Source: Tistrella bauzanensis (GTDB taxonomy: Bacteria > Pseudomonadota > Alphaproteobacteria > Tistrellales > Tistrellaceae). Taken from it: a DNA stretch of 45,015 bases. Location of the stretch: positions 1 through 45,015 of the forward strand of contig NZ_BMDZ01000047.1 of the NCBI RefSeq assembly GCF_014636235.1. The letters run 5' to 3'. Positions 33,724 through 42,290 of this stretch are shown here, in pieces. How positions within the stretch are numbered: position 1 is the stretch's first letter; each line of letters starts with the position of its first letter. Below the pieces are notes generated by a model, which had not been told where the DNA came from, searched no databases, and saw only the letters and a program-made list of their open reading frames with translations. Position numbers and translations under genes: made by a program.

Positions 33724-34847
33724 CGATCCGCCCAGCCGCCCCGCCCACGGCCGCGCCTGCGGGCCTTCTGGCCGAACTCACCCATCGCTGCCCGCTGGCC
33801 TGCCCCTATTGCTCCAACCCGCTGATGCTGGAGGCACGCGCCGCCGAACTCGATACCGACACCTGGATGCGGGTGTTCAGCGAAGCGGCGGCACTGGGTG
33901 TGCTTCAGGTCCATCTGTCGGGTGGCGAGCCGGCCGCCCGCTCTGATCTGGAGGTGCTGGTCGGCCACTGCGCCGGGCTGGGACTCTACACCAACCTGAT
34001 CACCTCGGGGCTGGGGCTGACGCAGGCGCGACTTCAGGCCCTGGCCGATGCCGGGCTCGACCATGTCCAGCTATCGATCCAGGATGCCGAGCCCGCAACC
34101 GCCGACCGGATCGCCGGTCGCAGCGGCGCCTTCGCCCGAAAACGGCAGGTGGCGGGCTGGGTGACCGAGACGGGCCTGCCGCTGACCGTGAACGTGGTCG
34201 TCCATCGCGCCAATCTGGCGCGGGTGGCGACAATCGTGGATCAGGCGATCGCGCTGGGCGCCGGCCGGCTGGAGGTGGCCCATGCCCAGTATCACGGCTG
34301 GGCCGAGGTCAACCGCCAGGCCCTGCTGCCGACCCGTAGCGCGGCGTTGGACGCCGTCCGGCAGGTGGAGGCGCTGAAGCGCGATCTGGCCGGCCGGATC
34401 ACCATCGATCATGTCGTGCCCGACCATTATGCCCGCTTCCCCAAGGCCTGCATGGGCGGCTGGGGGCGGATGGTGCTGACGGTAACGCCCGCGGGCCGGG
34501 TGCTGCCCTGTCACGCAGCCGAGACCATCCCGGGGCTGGAGATCTGGTCGGTCATCGATCATCCTCTGGATCGGATCTGGGCCGACGCCCCGGCCTTCAA
34601 CGCCTTTCGCGGCACGGACTGGATGCCCGAGCCCTGCCGGTCCTGCGATCGGCGTGACATCGATTTCGGCGGCTGTCGCTGTCAGGCGCTGGCGATTCTG
34701 GGCGATGCCCGCGCCACCGACCCGGCCTGCACCCGGTCACCCGATCATCACCGTATGCAGGCACGCGCGGCCGAAACCGAAGCCCCAGCCGGCACCGAAG
34801 CCCCCAACAGCCTGCCCGCCTATCACTATCGGACCGCCGTCCGTTGA
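33720..34847 (+). CDS. pqqE: PqqA peptide cyclase PqqE (radical SAM/SPASM)
   Basis: 375 residues. The radical-SAM cluster motif is Cys24-Cys28-Cys31 in [29 protein letters not shown] (about 64-73) binds SAM. The C-terminal SPASM region carries the auxiliary-cluster cysteines: [43 protein letters not shown] and [11 protein letters not shown]. PqqE forms the C-C bond between Glu16 and Tyr20 of PqqA. The C-terminal 30 residues are an unconserved Ala/Pro/Glu tail. Last gene of the pqqABCDE operon; a separate pqqF/G protease is not present in this window. The gene for the lactamase-fold hydrolase converges 9 bp downstream. Confidence 0.96.
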   Translation: MTIRPAAPPTAAPAGLLAELTHRCPLACPYCSNPLMLEARAAELDTDTWMRVFSEAAALGVLQVHLSGGEPAARSDLEVLVGHCAGLGLYTNLITSGLGLTQARLQALADAGLDHVQLSIQDAEPATADRIAGRSGAFARKRQVAGWVTETGLPLTVNVVVHRANLARVATIVDQAIALGAGRLEVAHAQYHGWAEVNRQALLPTRSAALDAVRQVEALKRDLAGRITIDHVVPDHYARFPKACMGGWGRMVLTVTPAGRVLPCHAAETIPGLEIWSVIDHPLDRIWADAPAFNAFRGTDWMPEPCRSCDRRDIDFGGCRCQALAILGDARATDPACTRSPDHHRMQARAAETEAPAGTEAPNSLPAYHYRTAVR

Positions 34848-34856
34848 CCGGCGCCG

Positions 34857-35771
34857 TCAGCCCCGCTGCCAGATGGCGTCCAGCGGCGCGCCGTCACCCG
34901 CCGTCACCAATCCACGCGTCTCAAGATGCAGCAGATGCGCCAGAACCGACCGCGCCGCTGCCGGAAACAGCCGCGGATCGGTGCCCTGATACATCGCGGG
35001 CACCATCTCCATGATCCGTGCCGGCCCCGCCGCCAGTGCCGCCAGGATCTGGTCCTCACGCGCCTGGCGATGGGCGATGAAGGCACGGACATGGGGGTGC
35101 GGGTCGGTGATCGCCGGGCCATGCGTCGGCCAATAGACCGCGTCGTCGCGATCCAGCAGCTTGTGCAGGCTGGCCAGATAGGCCGCCATCTCGCCATCCG
35201 GCGGCGCGATGACGCTGGTCGACCAGCCCATCACATGATCGCCTGAGAACAGCGTCCGGGCCTCGCGCCAGCCGAAGCACAGATGGTTCGAGGTATGGCC
35301 GGGGGTATGCACTGCCTCGATCGTCCAGCCCTGGCCTGCGATCACATCGCCATCGGCCAGCAGGTGATCGGGCTGAAAATCACGGTCGCCGCCCTCCTCC
35401 ACCGCCGCCGCACCGCCGCCATCCGCGCCCGCGCGACCGGCACCATGGGGACCGAAGGCCCAGCTTTCGGCGCCGGTCGCCTGTTTCAGCAAGGCGGCCG
35501 CCGGGGAATGGTCGTTATGGGTGTGGGTGACCAGGATGTGGCTCACCCGCTCATCCCCCAGCCCCGCCAGCAGTGCCGCCACATGCTCCGGCAGATACGG
35601 CCCCGGATCGATCACCGCCACGCGGCCCTCCCCCACCACATAAGTGCCGGTGCCGTGAAAGGTGAAGGCCGAGGGATTGCGCGCCACGATCCGCCGCAGC
35701 CCCGGCGCCACGGTTTCCAGACGGCCATAATCGAACGGCATCTCGCGCCGATAGGAAATGGGGGACGACAT
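34857..35771 (-). CDS. Metallo-beta-lactamase-fold hydrolase (LACTB2-like)
   Basis: 304 residues. The zinc-binding motif THTHNDHSPAA gives His83, His85, Asp87 and His88; VHTPGHTSNHLCFG supplies the next His and LFSGDHVMGW the bridging Asp. The C-terminal segment (RIMEMVPAMYQGTDPRLFPAAARSVLAHLLHLETRGLV) is the winged-helix extension of the LACTB2/glyoxalase II-like branch. A Gly/Ala-rich insert (GAGRAGADGGGAAAVEEGGDRD, about 108-129) lies between the motifs. Members cleave RNA or thioesters; the exact substrate is unknown. Lies next to pqqE but convergent, so a PQQ role is doubtful. Confidence 0.88.
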   Translation of the reverse strand: MSSPISYRREMPFDYGRLETVAPGLRRIVARNPSAFTFHGTGTYVVGEGRVAVIDPGPYLPEHVAALLAGLGDERVSHILVTHTHNDHSPAAALLKQATGAESWAFGPHGAGRAGADGGGAAAVEEGGDRDFQPDHLLADGDVIAGQGWTIEAVHTPGHTSNHLCFGWREARTLFSGDHVMGWSTSVIAPPDGEMAAYLASLHKLLDRDDAVYWPTHGPAITDPHPHVRAFIAHRQAREDQILAALAAGPARIMEMVPAMYQGTDPRLFPAAARSVLAHLLHLETRGLVTAGDGAPLDAIWQRG

Positions 35772-35834
35772 CGGGACTGCCTGCTCCTGACGATGTGGTG
35801 AATGGTGGGCGGCACCGGATTGCCGCCGGCGGGG

Positions 35835-36524
35835 TCAGCGGGCGGTGGCGCGCAGATCCTGCAGCACGGTGCCGCTCGCCGCCATCTCTGCCTCATGACC
35901 GGGCTCGATCCACGGTTCCGCCAGACCGGCATCATACCAGGCGCGCATCGCCGGCAAGGCCAGCAGCCGGGCGGCATAGGCATCGGCGGCACCGCCCAGA
36001 ACCAGGCCATAGCTCTGGATGCGGAAGGCGACCGGCGCGAAGAAGGCATCCACGGCGGTGAAGGCGGGCCCGGCCAGGAACGGCCCGCCGAACCGCGCCA
36101 GCCCCTCGCCCCACAATTCGGCCAGCCGGTTCAGGTCGCGCGCCAGTGCCGGCGGATGGTCGCGCAGCCGCACCCGCACCCCGCACGACATCGGGCAGCG
36201 GCTGCGCAGCGTGGTGAAGCCGGCATGCATCTCGGCGGCGGCAGACCGTGCCCAGGCGCGGGCGCGGGTCTCGGCCGGCCACACGCCGGCATGACGCTCG
36301 GCCAGATATTCCATGATCGCGATCGAATCCCACACCGCCAGCCCGTCATCATCCAGGCAGGGCACGGTGCCGGCGGGTGAAAAGGCGCGGAAGGCCTGCC
36401 AGTTGACCGTGCCGCCGAACGGCACCTGACATTCCTCGAACGGAATACCCAGCACCCGCATCAGCACCCACGGCCTCAGCGACCACGACGAGTAGTTCTT
36501 GTTGGCGATATACAAGCGGTACAT
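35835..36524 (-). CDS. Glutathione S-transferase family protein
   Basis: 229 residues. The N-terminal thioredoxin-like domain starts MYRLYIANKNYSSWSLRPWVLMRVLGIPFEECQVPF, the block of the bacterial GST branch related to maleylacetoacetate isomerase, with the Ser of YSSWSLRPW as the likely glutathione-activating residue. PAGTVPCLDDDGLAVWDSIAIMEYLAERH (about 50-78) is the gamma-glutamyl-binding G-site with its cis-Pro and Glu/Ser. The C-terminal helical domain is complete (FTAVDAFFAPVAFRIQSYGL). Cytosolic. Co-directional with the lactamase-fold gene downstream (63 bp apart). Confidence 0.88.
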   Translation of the reverse strand: MYRLYIANKNYSSWSLRPWVLMRVLGIPFEECQVPFGGTVNWQAFRAFSPAGTVPCLDDDGLAVWDSIAIMEYLAERHAGVWPAETRARAWARSAAAEMHAGFTTLRSRCPMSCGVRVRLRDHPPALARDLNRLAELWGEGLARFGGPFLAGPAFTAVDAFFAPVAFRIQSYGLVLGGAADAYAARLLALPAMRAWYDAGLAEPWIEPGHEAEMAASGTVLQDLRATAR

Positions 36525-36724
36525 GGGGCAATGCCTTCCCGTGTCGATGCTCCGGCGTGCGGCCGGCCGCCATCATGCGATGCCGGGCCGGCGGTTGTCG
36601 ACGGCCCGGCGCATTCTGGTGGCCGCGGCCGGTGCCACCGCCTAGTCTTGACCCGTGAGGTCGGATGCAGATGGGGCGCCCCATATGGGCGCGGCCGGGC
36701 TTCAGGGGGAGCGACGCAGGGCAG

Positions 36725-38116
36725 ATGGCATTCGGGTGGATGCGGAAACCGCCGGGGGGCATGCCGGCGCGGCTTCAGGCCGCCATCGCCGACAGTCAGG
36801 CCGCCGCCGAACGGGTGGTGGGCTGGGCGCAACTGGGCGTGATCGTGCTCTTCGCCAGCCTCTATGCCTTCAGCCCCCGGGCCGGTGGATCGGACATGAT
36901 GTTCCAACCGGTGCCCTGGGTGCTGTTGATCTATACCGTGTTCACGGTGACCCGGATGTGGATCGCTTGGCGCCGGCCACTGCCGGGATGGTTCCTGGCG
37001 CTGTCGGTGGTGATCGACATGGCGCTGCTGATCGGGCTGATCTGGAGTTTCCACATCCAGTACGACCAGCCGGCCGCCTTCTATCTGAAGGCGCCGACGC
37101 TGATGTATGTGTTCATCTTCATCGCCCTGCGCTGCCTGCGGTTCGAGCCGGGCTATGTGCTGCTGGCGGGCGGTGCGGCAGCGGCCGGCTGGCTGGTATT
37201 GCTGTTCTATGCGCTGTGGGATGGCGGCGGCATGTCGGTGATCACCCGTGATTATGTCGCCTATATGAGCGGCCCGCGCGTGCTGATCGGCGCCGAGGTC
37301 GACAAGATCGTGGTGATCCTGGTGGTCACCGCCGTGCTGGCGGCCGGGCTGGCCCGCGCCCGCGACATGCTGGTGCGCGCCGAAGAGGAAGGGGCGGCCC
37401 GCGCCTCGCTCGCCCGGTTCTTCGCCCCCGACATCGCGCGGCGGATCGCCGAGACCGGGCTTGCCATCCAGCCCGGATCAGGGGTTGAGCGGGTGGCGGC
37501 GATCATGATGATCGACATCCGCGGCTTCAGCCGGATGAGCGAGCGGATGGCCCCGGACGCGCTGATGAGCCTGCTGGCCGATTACCAGTCGCGGCTGGTG
37601 CCGGTGATCCAGGCCGAGGGTGGCGCCATCGACAAATTCCTCGGCGACGGCATCATGGCGACCTTCGGCGCGGTCACGCCCGAAGCCGGCCATTGCGCGC
37701 AGGCCATGGCCGCGGCCGAAGCGGTGCTCGACACCGTCGGCCTGTGGAACGATGCGCGCCGCCGGGCCGGGCAGGAGCCGGTGGCGATCGGCATCGGCAT
37801 CGCCGGCGGCCGGGTGGTGTTCGGCGCGGTCGGCGATGCCAGCCGGCTGGAACTGACCGTGATCGGCGCGCCGGTCAATCTGGCCGCCAAGATCGAGAAG
37901 CACAACCGGGTCGCCGGCACCGTGGCGCTCGCCGAGGCCGGCGTGGTCGACGCGGCCGAGGCCACCGGCTGGCGGCCCCGGCGCAGCCGGTTGCAGCGGC
38001 TGGTCGCCGCCCCGGTCGACGGGCTGGACGCGCGCCTCGATCTGGTCGCGATCTCGGCCCTGCCCGTCGATCAGGCCGTCGCCGCCGGCCGGGCGGGCGA
38101 TCAGGCCGGCGGGTAG
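36725..38116 (+). CDS. Membrane-bound class III adenylate cyclase
   Basis: 463 residues from ATG 36725 (an in-frame ATG at 36665 adds 20 residues). Six membrane helices (about 30-215) precede a coiled-coil linker (RARDMLVRAEEEGAARASLARFFAPDIARRIAE) and the catalytic domain from about 255. Metal Asp residues are in MMIDIRGFSRMSE and KFLGDGIMATFG; the adenine-selecting Lys is present (IDKFLGD). The transition-state motif reads VNLAAKIEKHN, so Asn is kept and the usual Arg is Lys, as in several alphaproteobacterial cyclases. Likely makes cAMP, with the membrane part as sensor. Its end overlaps the convergent GST gene by 16 bp. Confidence 0.88.
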   Translation: MAFGWMRKPPGGMPARLQAAIADSQAAAERVVGWAQLGVIVLFASLYAFSPRAGGSDMMFQPVPWVLLIYTVFTVTRMWIAWRRPLPGWFLALSVVIDMALLIGLIWSFHIQYDQPAAFYLKAPTLMYVFIFIALRCLRFEPGYVLLAGGAAAAGWLVLLFYALWDGGGMSVITRDYVAYMSGPRVLIGAEVDKIVVILVVTAVLAAGLARARDMLVRAEEEGAARASLARFFAPDIARRIAETGLAIQPGSGVERVAAIMMIDIRGFSRMSERMAPDALMSLLADYQSRLVPVIQAEGGAIDKFLGDGIMATFGAVTPEAGHCAQAMAAAEAVLDTVGLWNDARRRAGQEPVAIGIGIAGGRVVFGAVGDASRLELTVIGAPVNLAAKIEKHNRVAGTVALAEAGVVDAAEATGWRPRRSRLQRLVAAPVDGLDARLDLVAISALPVDQAVAAGRAGDQAGG

Positions 38117-38802
38117 TTCGACGGGAACAGGGCGCGCAGGGCTTCCTCGTCACGCGTGGTCTTGAACGCGATGTCGCGGCCGACGGCGCGGGCACGGGCA
38201 GCGGCCGGGCGGGCATCGATGACCTTGAACCAGCGGTCCAGATTGGGGAAGCCGGCCAGCGGCGGCTCGGCGCCCTTCAGCACCCGCGAGGCCCGCTCCA
38301 GCCAGCCCCAGGCCGAGATATCGGCGATGGTGTAGTCGTCGCCGACGATGTAGTCGCGGCCAGCCATATGGTCATCCAGCACCTGATAATGGCGCTCGGC
38401 CTCGCGCCGATAGCGGTTGACCGCATAGTCGAGCCCGGCGGGGGCGGCATGCTGGAAGTGCACCGCCTGGCCCGAATAGGGGCCGAGTCCCGAGGCGATG
38501 AACATCAGCCATGACAGCAGTTCGGGGCGGTCCTGCGGATCACCGGTGAAGCGGCCGGCCTTCTCGGCCAGATAGAGCAGGATGGCGGTGGAATCGAACA
38601 CCCGCGCCTCGCGGCCGCCGGGGCCGTCAGTATCGACGATCGCCGGCACCTTGCCATTGGGATTGATCGCCCGGAAGGCCGGGTCGTGCTGTTCACCCTT
38701 GCTGGTATCCACCGGCACCACCTCATAGGCAAGGCCGGTTTCCTCCAGCAGCAACGCCACCTTGGCAGGGTTGGGGGTCGGGTGGAAATAGAAGCGGATC
38801 AT
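38101..38802 (-). CDS. Glutathione S-transferase family protein
   Basis: 233 residues, starting MIRFYFHPTPNPAKVALLLEETGLAYEVVPVDTSKGEQHDPAFRAINPNGKVPAIVD. This is the YfcG/GstB-type pattern with an Asn in TPNPAK as the probable glutathione-contacting residue. VFDSTAILLYLAEKAGRFTG (about 72-91) is the G-site helix. YIVGDDYTIADISAWGWLERA (about 149-169) is the N-capping box of the C-terminal domain. It lies 14 bp downstream of an EamA exporter gene in the same direction, so both are probably one TetR-controlled transcript. Its paralogue lies on the other side of the divergent promoter (40566-41276). Confidence 0.9.
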   Translation of the reverse strand: MIRFYFHPTPNPAKVALLLEETGLAYEVVPVDTSKGEQHDPAFRAINPNGKVPAIVDTDGPGGREARVFDSTAILLYLAEKAGRFTGDPQDRPELLSWLMFIASGLGPYSGQAVHFQHAAPAGLDYAVNRYRREAERHYQVLDDHMAGRDYIVGDDYTIADISAWGWLERASRVLKGAEPPLAGFPNLDRWFKVIDARPAAARARAVGRDIAFKTTRDEEALRALFPSNYPPA

Positions 38803-38816
38803 CAGGATGCCTCGTG

Positions 38817-39788
38817 TCAGTGTCGGGGAGACGGGGTGGAGGACATGGCGGGAGATGGCGATCGCGATGCCAGCAGCACGCCGGCGACGATCACCAGCAC
38901 CGCCACGATTTCGGCCGGGCTCAATGCCTCACCCAGCACCAGAAAGGCGAGCAGCGAGGCGGTGACGGGGATCAGCGCGATCATGGCGGTGGCCGCCGCC
39001 GGACCCAGCAGGGCGATGGCGCGGTTGAAGGTGATCACCGCCACCACGCTCATCAGCACGCCCTGATAGCCGGCCTGGACCAGCACCTCGTGAAGCGGAG
39101 CCGCCTGCAACTGGCCAAGGCCCAGAATCAGATAGCCTGGCACCACCAGCAGCGCCGACCAGACACAGATCAGCGCCGCCGACTGCAGGGCGGTCAGCCC
39201 GCTTCGGCGGAAGCGCAGGGTATAGATCGCCCACAATGCCGCCGCCCCCAGCATGGCGGCGAAACCGGCCACCGCCCGCATGCCGTGCAGGCCGGCGCCG
39301 GCCAGAATCAGGCCCAGCAGGCCGGCGGCGATGGCGGCATAGCCGGCAAGCCGCAGCCGGCCGGGCCGGTCGCCCAGCAGCAGCCAGCCGAACAGGCCGG
39401 CGAAGACCGGCATCATGGTCGGCGTCACCGCCGCCGCGCGCGCCGCCGAGGTGAGTTGCAGCCCAAGCGCGATCAGCAGCACGAAGGGCGCGCCCCACAA
39501 CAGCGCGAACAGCAACCCTTCGCGGCCGGCGCCAGGGGGAAGCCGTCGGCGGCCGCGCATCAGCCATGGTGCCAGCAGCACCGGCAGCAGGATCACCGCG
39601 CCGACGCCGAAGCGCAGCACGGTGATGTCCCAGACGGTCAGCGTCGACACGCCGCCAGCCTCTGCGACGCTGAACCGGGTGACGACGAACCAGCCCGAGA
39701 AGATCGCCACCGACAGCGCCGCCCACAGCACGCCCCGAAGGGTATTGCCGGGGCCGGATGCCGGTCCTGTGGTTTCCGCCTGGGTCAT
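38817..39788 (-). CDS. EamA/DMT-family exporter
   Basis: 323 residues, ten membrane helices in two EamA repeats. It begins LWAALSVAIFSGWFVVTRFSVAE (about 25-47); repeat one ends FVLLIALGLQLTSAARAAAVTPTMMPVFAGLFGWLLLGDRPGRLRLAGY. Repeat two includes GLTALQSAALICVWSALLVVPGYL and closes with AATAMIALIPVTASLLAFLVLGEALSPAEIVAVLVIVAGVLLASR. ATG at 39788 fits GGAG upstream better than the GTG one codon earlier. It sits 26 bp from a 22-bp palindrome shared with the divergent tetR gene. Substrate unknown; the GST neighbours suggest xenobiotic or conjugate export. Confidence 0.88.
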   Translation of the reverse strand: MTQAETTGPASGPGNTLRGVLWAALSVAIFSGWFVVTRFSVAEAGGVSTLTVWDITVLRFGVGAVILLPVLLAPWLMRGRRRLPPGAGREGLLFALLWGAPFVLLIALGLQLTSAARAAAVTPTMMPVFAGLFGWLLLGDRPGRLRLAGYAAIAAGLLGLILAGAGLHGMRAVAGFAAMLGAAALWAIYTLRFRRSGLTALQSAALICVWSALLVVPGYLILGLGQLQAAPLHEVLVQAGYQGVLMSVVAVITFNRAIALLGPAAATAMIALIPVTASLLAFLVLGEALSPAEIVAVLVIVAGVLLASRSPSPAMSSTPSPRH

Positions 39789-39813
39789 CACCGCTCCGTG
39801 GTCGCTGCTTGCG

Positions 39814-39835
39814 TTTTAGATCGATCGATTTAAAA
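39814..39835. promoter_or_regulatory. TetR operator in the divergent EamA/tetR promoter region
   Basis: A 22-bp near-perfect palindrome: arms TTTTA and TAAAA around an ATCGATCGAT centre; only one symmetric position pair (39819/39830) breaks the dyad. It lies 25 bp upstream of the EamA start and 83 bp upstream of tetR. It is strongly AT-rich in this context and matches the general form of TetR operators (TAGA-TCGATCGA-TCTA-like). One protein bound here could control both directions. Confidence 0.82.
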
Positions 39836-39918
39836 TGCCGTCAAGCGATGCGGATGGCAACATGCAACCGCATTGCACTGATCACGACGACCATATCAGC
39901 CGAGGACGACAGACAGCC

Positions 39919-40569
39919 ATGGCCCGGCCCCGAGAGTTCGACGAAGCGGCGGTGCTCGATGCGGCGATCCAGTGTTTCTGGGCGCATGGCTATGAGGCGA
40001 CGTCGATCCGCGACCTGACCGCCGGCATGGGGATCACCGGCGCCAGCCTGTACAACGCGTTCGGCGATAAGCGCGCGCTCTATCACCGCGCGCTCGATCG
40101 CTATGTCGAGGAAACCTTCGGCGACCGGGTGCGCCGGCTTCAGGGCGTGCCGCCGCGTCAGGCGATCGCCGGCTTCTTCGCCGAGATCATCGACCGGTCG
40201 GTCGGCGATCCGCAGCAGCGCGGCTGCATGGCGATCAACGCGGCCCTGGAGGCCACGCCCCGCGATCCCGGCTTCCGGCAGGCGGTGGCCGGCGTGCAGA
40301 TGCGGATGGAGGCGTTCTTCCTGGACTGCGTCACCAGGGGTCAGCGCGACGGCACCATCACCACCCGCCTGCCGGCCGAGGATCTGGCCCGCCACTTCCT
40401 GGGGCTGCTGCTGGGCATCCGGGTACTGGCCCGCACCCGCTCCGACCGTTCATTGCTTGAGGCCGTGCTGCGCCCGGCCCTGTTCCTGCTCGACACAGCA
40501 TCTCCCGGCGACACCGCGTTCTGCGGCGAGACCGGGTCATCGCCTGCCAAGGAAGGCCCCGTGAGATGA
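39919..40569 (+). CDS. TetR-family transcriptional regulator
   Basis: 216 residues from MARPREFDEAAVL. The N-terminal HTH covers about 5-50: VLDAAIQCFWAHGYEATSIRDLTAGMGITGASLYNAFGDKRALYHRAL. This is the YFGNKEALY-type signature of the branch whose members often sit beside GST, oxidoreductase or exporter genes. The ligand-binding helical domain follows (GCMAINAALEATPRDPGFRQAVAGVQMRMEAFF), and LPAEDLARHFLGLLLGIRVLART matches the C-terminal TetR_C domain of this group. GAGGACGAC is upstream. Stop overlaps the GST start (ATGA). Probably represses itself, the GST and the divergent EamA/GST pair through the palindrome at 39814-39835. Confidence 0.9.
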   Translation: MARPREFDEAAVLDAAIQCFWAHGYEATSIRDLTAGMGITGASLYNAFGDKRALYHRALDRYVEETFGDRVRRLQGVPPRQAIAGFFAEIIDRSVGDPQQRGCMAINAALEATPRDPGFRQAVAGVQMRMEAFFLDCVTRGQRDGTITTRLPAEDLARHFLGLLLGIRVLARTRSDRSLLEAVLRPALFLLDTASPGDTAFCGETGSSPAKEGPVR

Positions 40570-41276
40570 TCGACCTGTATTACTGGCCAACCCCCAACGG
40601 CCATAAGATCACGATGTTCCTGGAAGAAGCCGGGCTCGATTACACCATCCATCCGGTCGATATCAGCGCCGGCGACCAGTTCAAGCCCGACTTCCTGGCG
40701 TTTTCGCCCAACAACCGGATGCCGGCGATCATCGACCATGCTCCGGCCGATGGCGGCGAGCCGCTGACGGTGTTCGAAAGCGGCGCCATCCTGCTCTATC
40801 TGGCCGAGAAGACCGGCCGTTTCCTGCCCGGCCCCGCCGATCCGCGCGGCCGCAAGACGGTCACCGAGTGGCTGTTCTGGCAGATGGGCGGGCTTGGCCC
40901 CATGGCCGGCCAGAACCATCATTTCGGCCTCTACGCGCCGGAAAAAATCCCCTATGCCATCACCCGCTATGTCAACGAGACCAACCGGCTCTATGGCGTG
41001 CTCGACCGCCGGCTGAATGGCCGCGCCTTCATCGCCGGCGACGACTACACCATCGCCGACATGGCGGCCTATCCCTGGATCGTGCCCTGGAAGCGCCAGC
41101 AGCAGCAGTTGGACGACTTCCCCGACCTGCGCCGCTGGTTCGATGCCATCCGCGCCCGCCCGGCCACGCTGCGTGCCTATGAAAAGGGCGAACCGCTGGC
41201 AAACCGCCCCACCGTCACCGAAGCCGGCAAGAGCATCCTGTTCGGCCAGACGGCGGCGACGCAGATTCAGAAATAG
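40566..41276 (+). CDS. Glutathione S-transferase, YfcG/YghU-like
   Basis: 236 residues. MIDLYYWPTPNGHKITMFLEEAGLDYTIHPVDISAGDQF is the nu-class/Ure2-like GST start (TPNGHKI, with Asn as active residue) seen in E. coli YfcG, a disulfide-bond oxidoreductase. FLAFSPNNRMPAIIDH and VFESGAILLYLAEKTGRFLP form the G-site. FWQMGGLGPMAGQNHHF and IADMAAYPWIVPWKRQQQQLDDFPDLRRWF belong to the C-terminal domain and are the YfcG-group blocks. Likely reduces small organic disulfides or hydroperoxides with GSH. The ATG overlaps the tetR stop, so it is co-translated with its probable regulator. A terminator follows. Confidence 0.93.
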   Translation: MIDLYYWPTPNGHKITMFLEEAGLDYTIHPVDISAGDQFKPDFLAFSPNNRMPAIIDHAPADGGEPLTVFESGAILLYLAEKTGRFLPGPADPRGRKTVTEWLFWQMGGLGPMAGQNHHFGLYAPEKIPYAITRYVNETNRLYGVLDRRLNGRAFIAGDDYTIADMAAYPWIVPWKRQQQQLDDFPDLRRWFDAIRARPATLRAYEKGEPLANRPTVTEAGKSILFGQTAATQIQK

Positions 41277-41294
41277 ACGGCCGCCATCGATATT

Positions 41295-41340
41295 GAAAAG
41301 CGCCGGATGCCGCTGAGGGGCATCCGGCGCTTTTCTGTTT
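41295..41340 (+). terminator. Rho-independent terminator of the tetR-GST operon
   Basis: GAAAAGCGCCGGATGCC (41295-41311) pairs with GGCATCCGGCGCTTTTC (41319-41335), a 17-bp perfect stem with a 7-nt loop. A TTTTCTGTTT run follows. Because the stem starts with AAAA it can also act on the minus strand for the membrane-protein operon ending at 41367. Confidence 0.93.
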
Positions 41341-41366
41341 GAAGGCCTGCCGGGCCGATCTTGTCG

Positions 41367-42290
41367 TTAGGCCGCCGACAGCTTGGCCGGCATCCGGGCC
41401 AGTTCGTTCAGCAGGCAGGCGGCGGCGAACGGCACCAGGGCCAGCGACACGGCGATGCAGCCCGCGAGCCGCGCCACACCCGTGCCGGTCAGCAGCGGCC
41501 AGGCCGCGGCCATGATCAAGGCGGCGCCCAGCACGATGCCTGCCCGGCAGGCACCGCCGCCGATCACCCGGGCGGCCCGCGCGATGGCCGTGAAGCCGGC
41601 CTCGGTGTCGGGTGCTATCTCCGCCAGCACGCCGGAGGCCGTGCGGCCCCGGGCCAGCCGGGCCATGTCGACGGTCACATGGGACATCGCGACCAGGACC
41701 AGAACGATCTGTATCGGCATGGCTGCATGCGCGGGTGCCGCAATCAGTCCGGTCGTCGCGGTGATCAGCACGAAAGGCAGCAGGCGACGGGCGAAGACGG
41801 CTGTCGGGCCGCCTGAAATGGTGGCTATCGCGGTTTGCGGCAATCTGCCGGCGGTCGCATGGGTCAAAAACAGCGACAGGCAGTTGGCGGCGTGCAGCGA
41901 CAGAATGGTCGGCAGCGTGTAGCGGTCGATCAAGAACCAGGCGGCCGGCTGCCGGTCGTTCAGCGTCGCCATGACCAGCACCGCCACCAGGACCAGCAGG
42001 CTCGCATTCAGCACCAGGATGATCCGCCCCGACACACGCGATCCGGCAGACCCCGCCCGCAGCGGCCGCATGGCCGGCCGGCGTCCGATCATGGCCGCGA
42101 AGCCGAGCACAGCCATCATGGTCAGGGCGCGTGTTTCATTCACCGGCAGGGTGTCGGGGAAGACCGCGCCCAAGGCTTCGCCGATGCTGATGATCAGAAT
42201 GGTTCCGGCCAGAAGGCCGGCCAGAAGCCAGTTCCTCTCGGCACCGGTGCGGATAGATGGGGCGAGGCACAGGCGGTCGATCGAGATCAC
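41367..42290 (-). CDS. Uncharacterised multi-pass membrane protein, cassette gene C
   Basis: 307 residues, not recognised. About eight membrane segments: WLLAGLLAGTILIISIGEAL, ALTMMAVLGFAAMI, IILVLNASLLVLVAVLVM, a weaker one near residue 135, LLPFVLITATTGLIA, MPIQIVLVLVAMSHVTV, AGIVLGAALIMAAAWPLL and LAGCIAVSLALVPFAAACLL. A conserved loop after segment six reads LARGRTASGVLAEIAPDTEA then GFTAIARAARVIG; almost the same sequence is in the adjacent gene B, so the two are tandem duplicates. GTG start overlapping the gene B stop. Third and last gene of a three-gene overlapping unit; no catalytic motif, signal peptide or periplasmic domain is evident. Confidence 0.75.
   Translation of the reverse strand: MISIDRLCLAPSIRTGAERNWLLAGLLAGTILIISIGEALGAVFPDTLPVNETRALTMMAVLGFAAMIGRRPAMRPLRAGSAGSRVSGRIILVLNASLLVLVAVLVMATLNDRQPAAWFLIDRYTLPTILSLHAANCLSLFLTHATAGRLPQTAIATISGGPTAVFARRLLPFVLITATTGLIAAPAHAAMPIQIVLVLVAMSHVTVDMARLARGRTASGVLAEIAPDTEAGFTAIARAARVIGGGACRAGIVLGAALIMAAAWPLLTGTGVARLAGCIAVSLALVPFAAACLLNELARMPAKLSAA

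Noticed and set aside
34857-35771. Lactamase-fold hydrolase as an extra PQQ gene
   Set aside because: It is convergent to pqqE and belongs to the LACTB2/glyoxalase II-like branch, not to PqqB, which is already present at 31722-32642.
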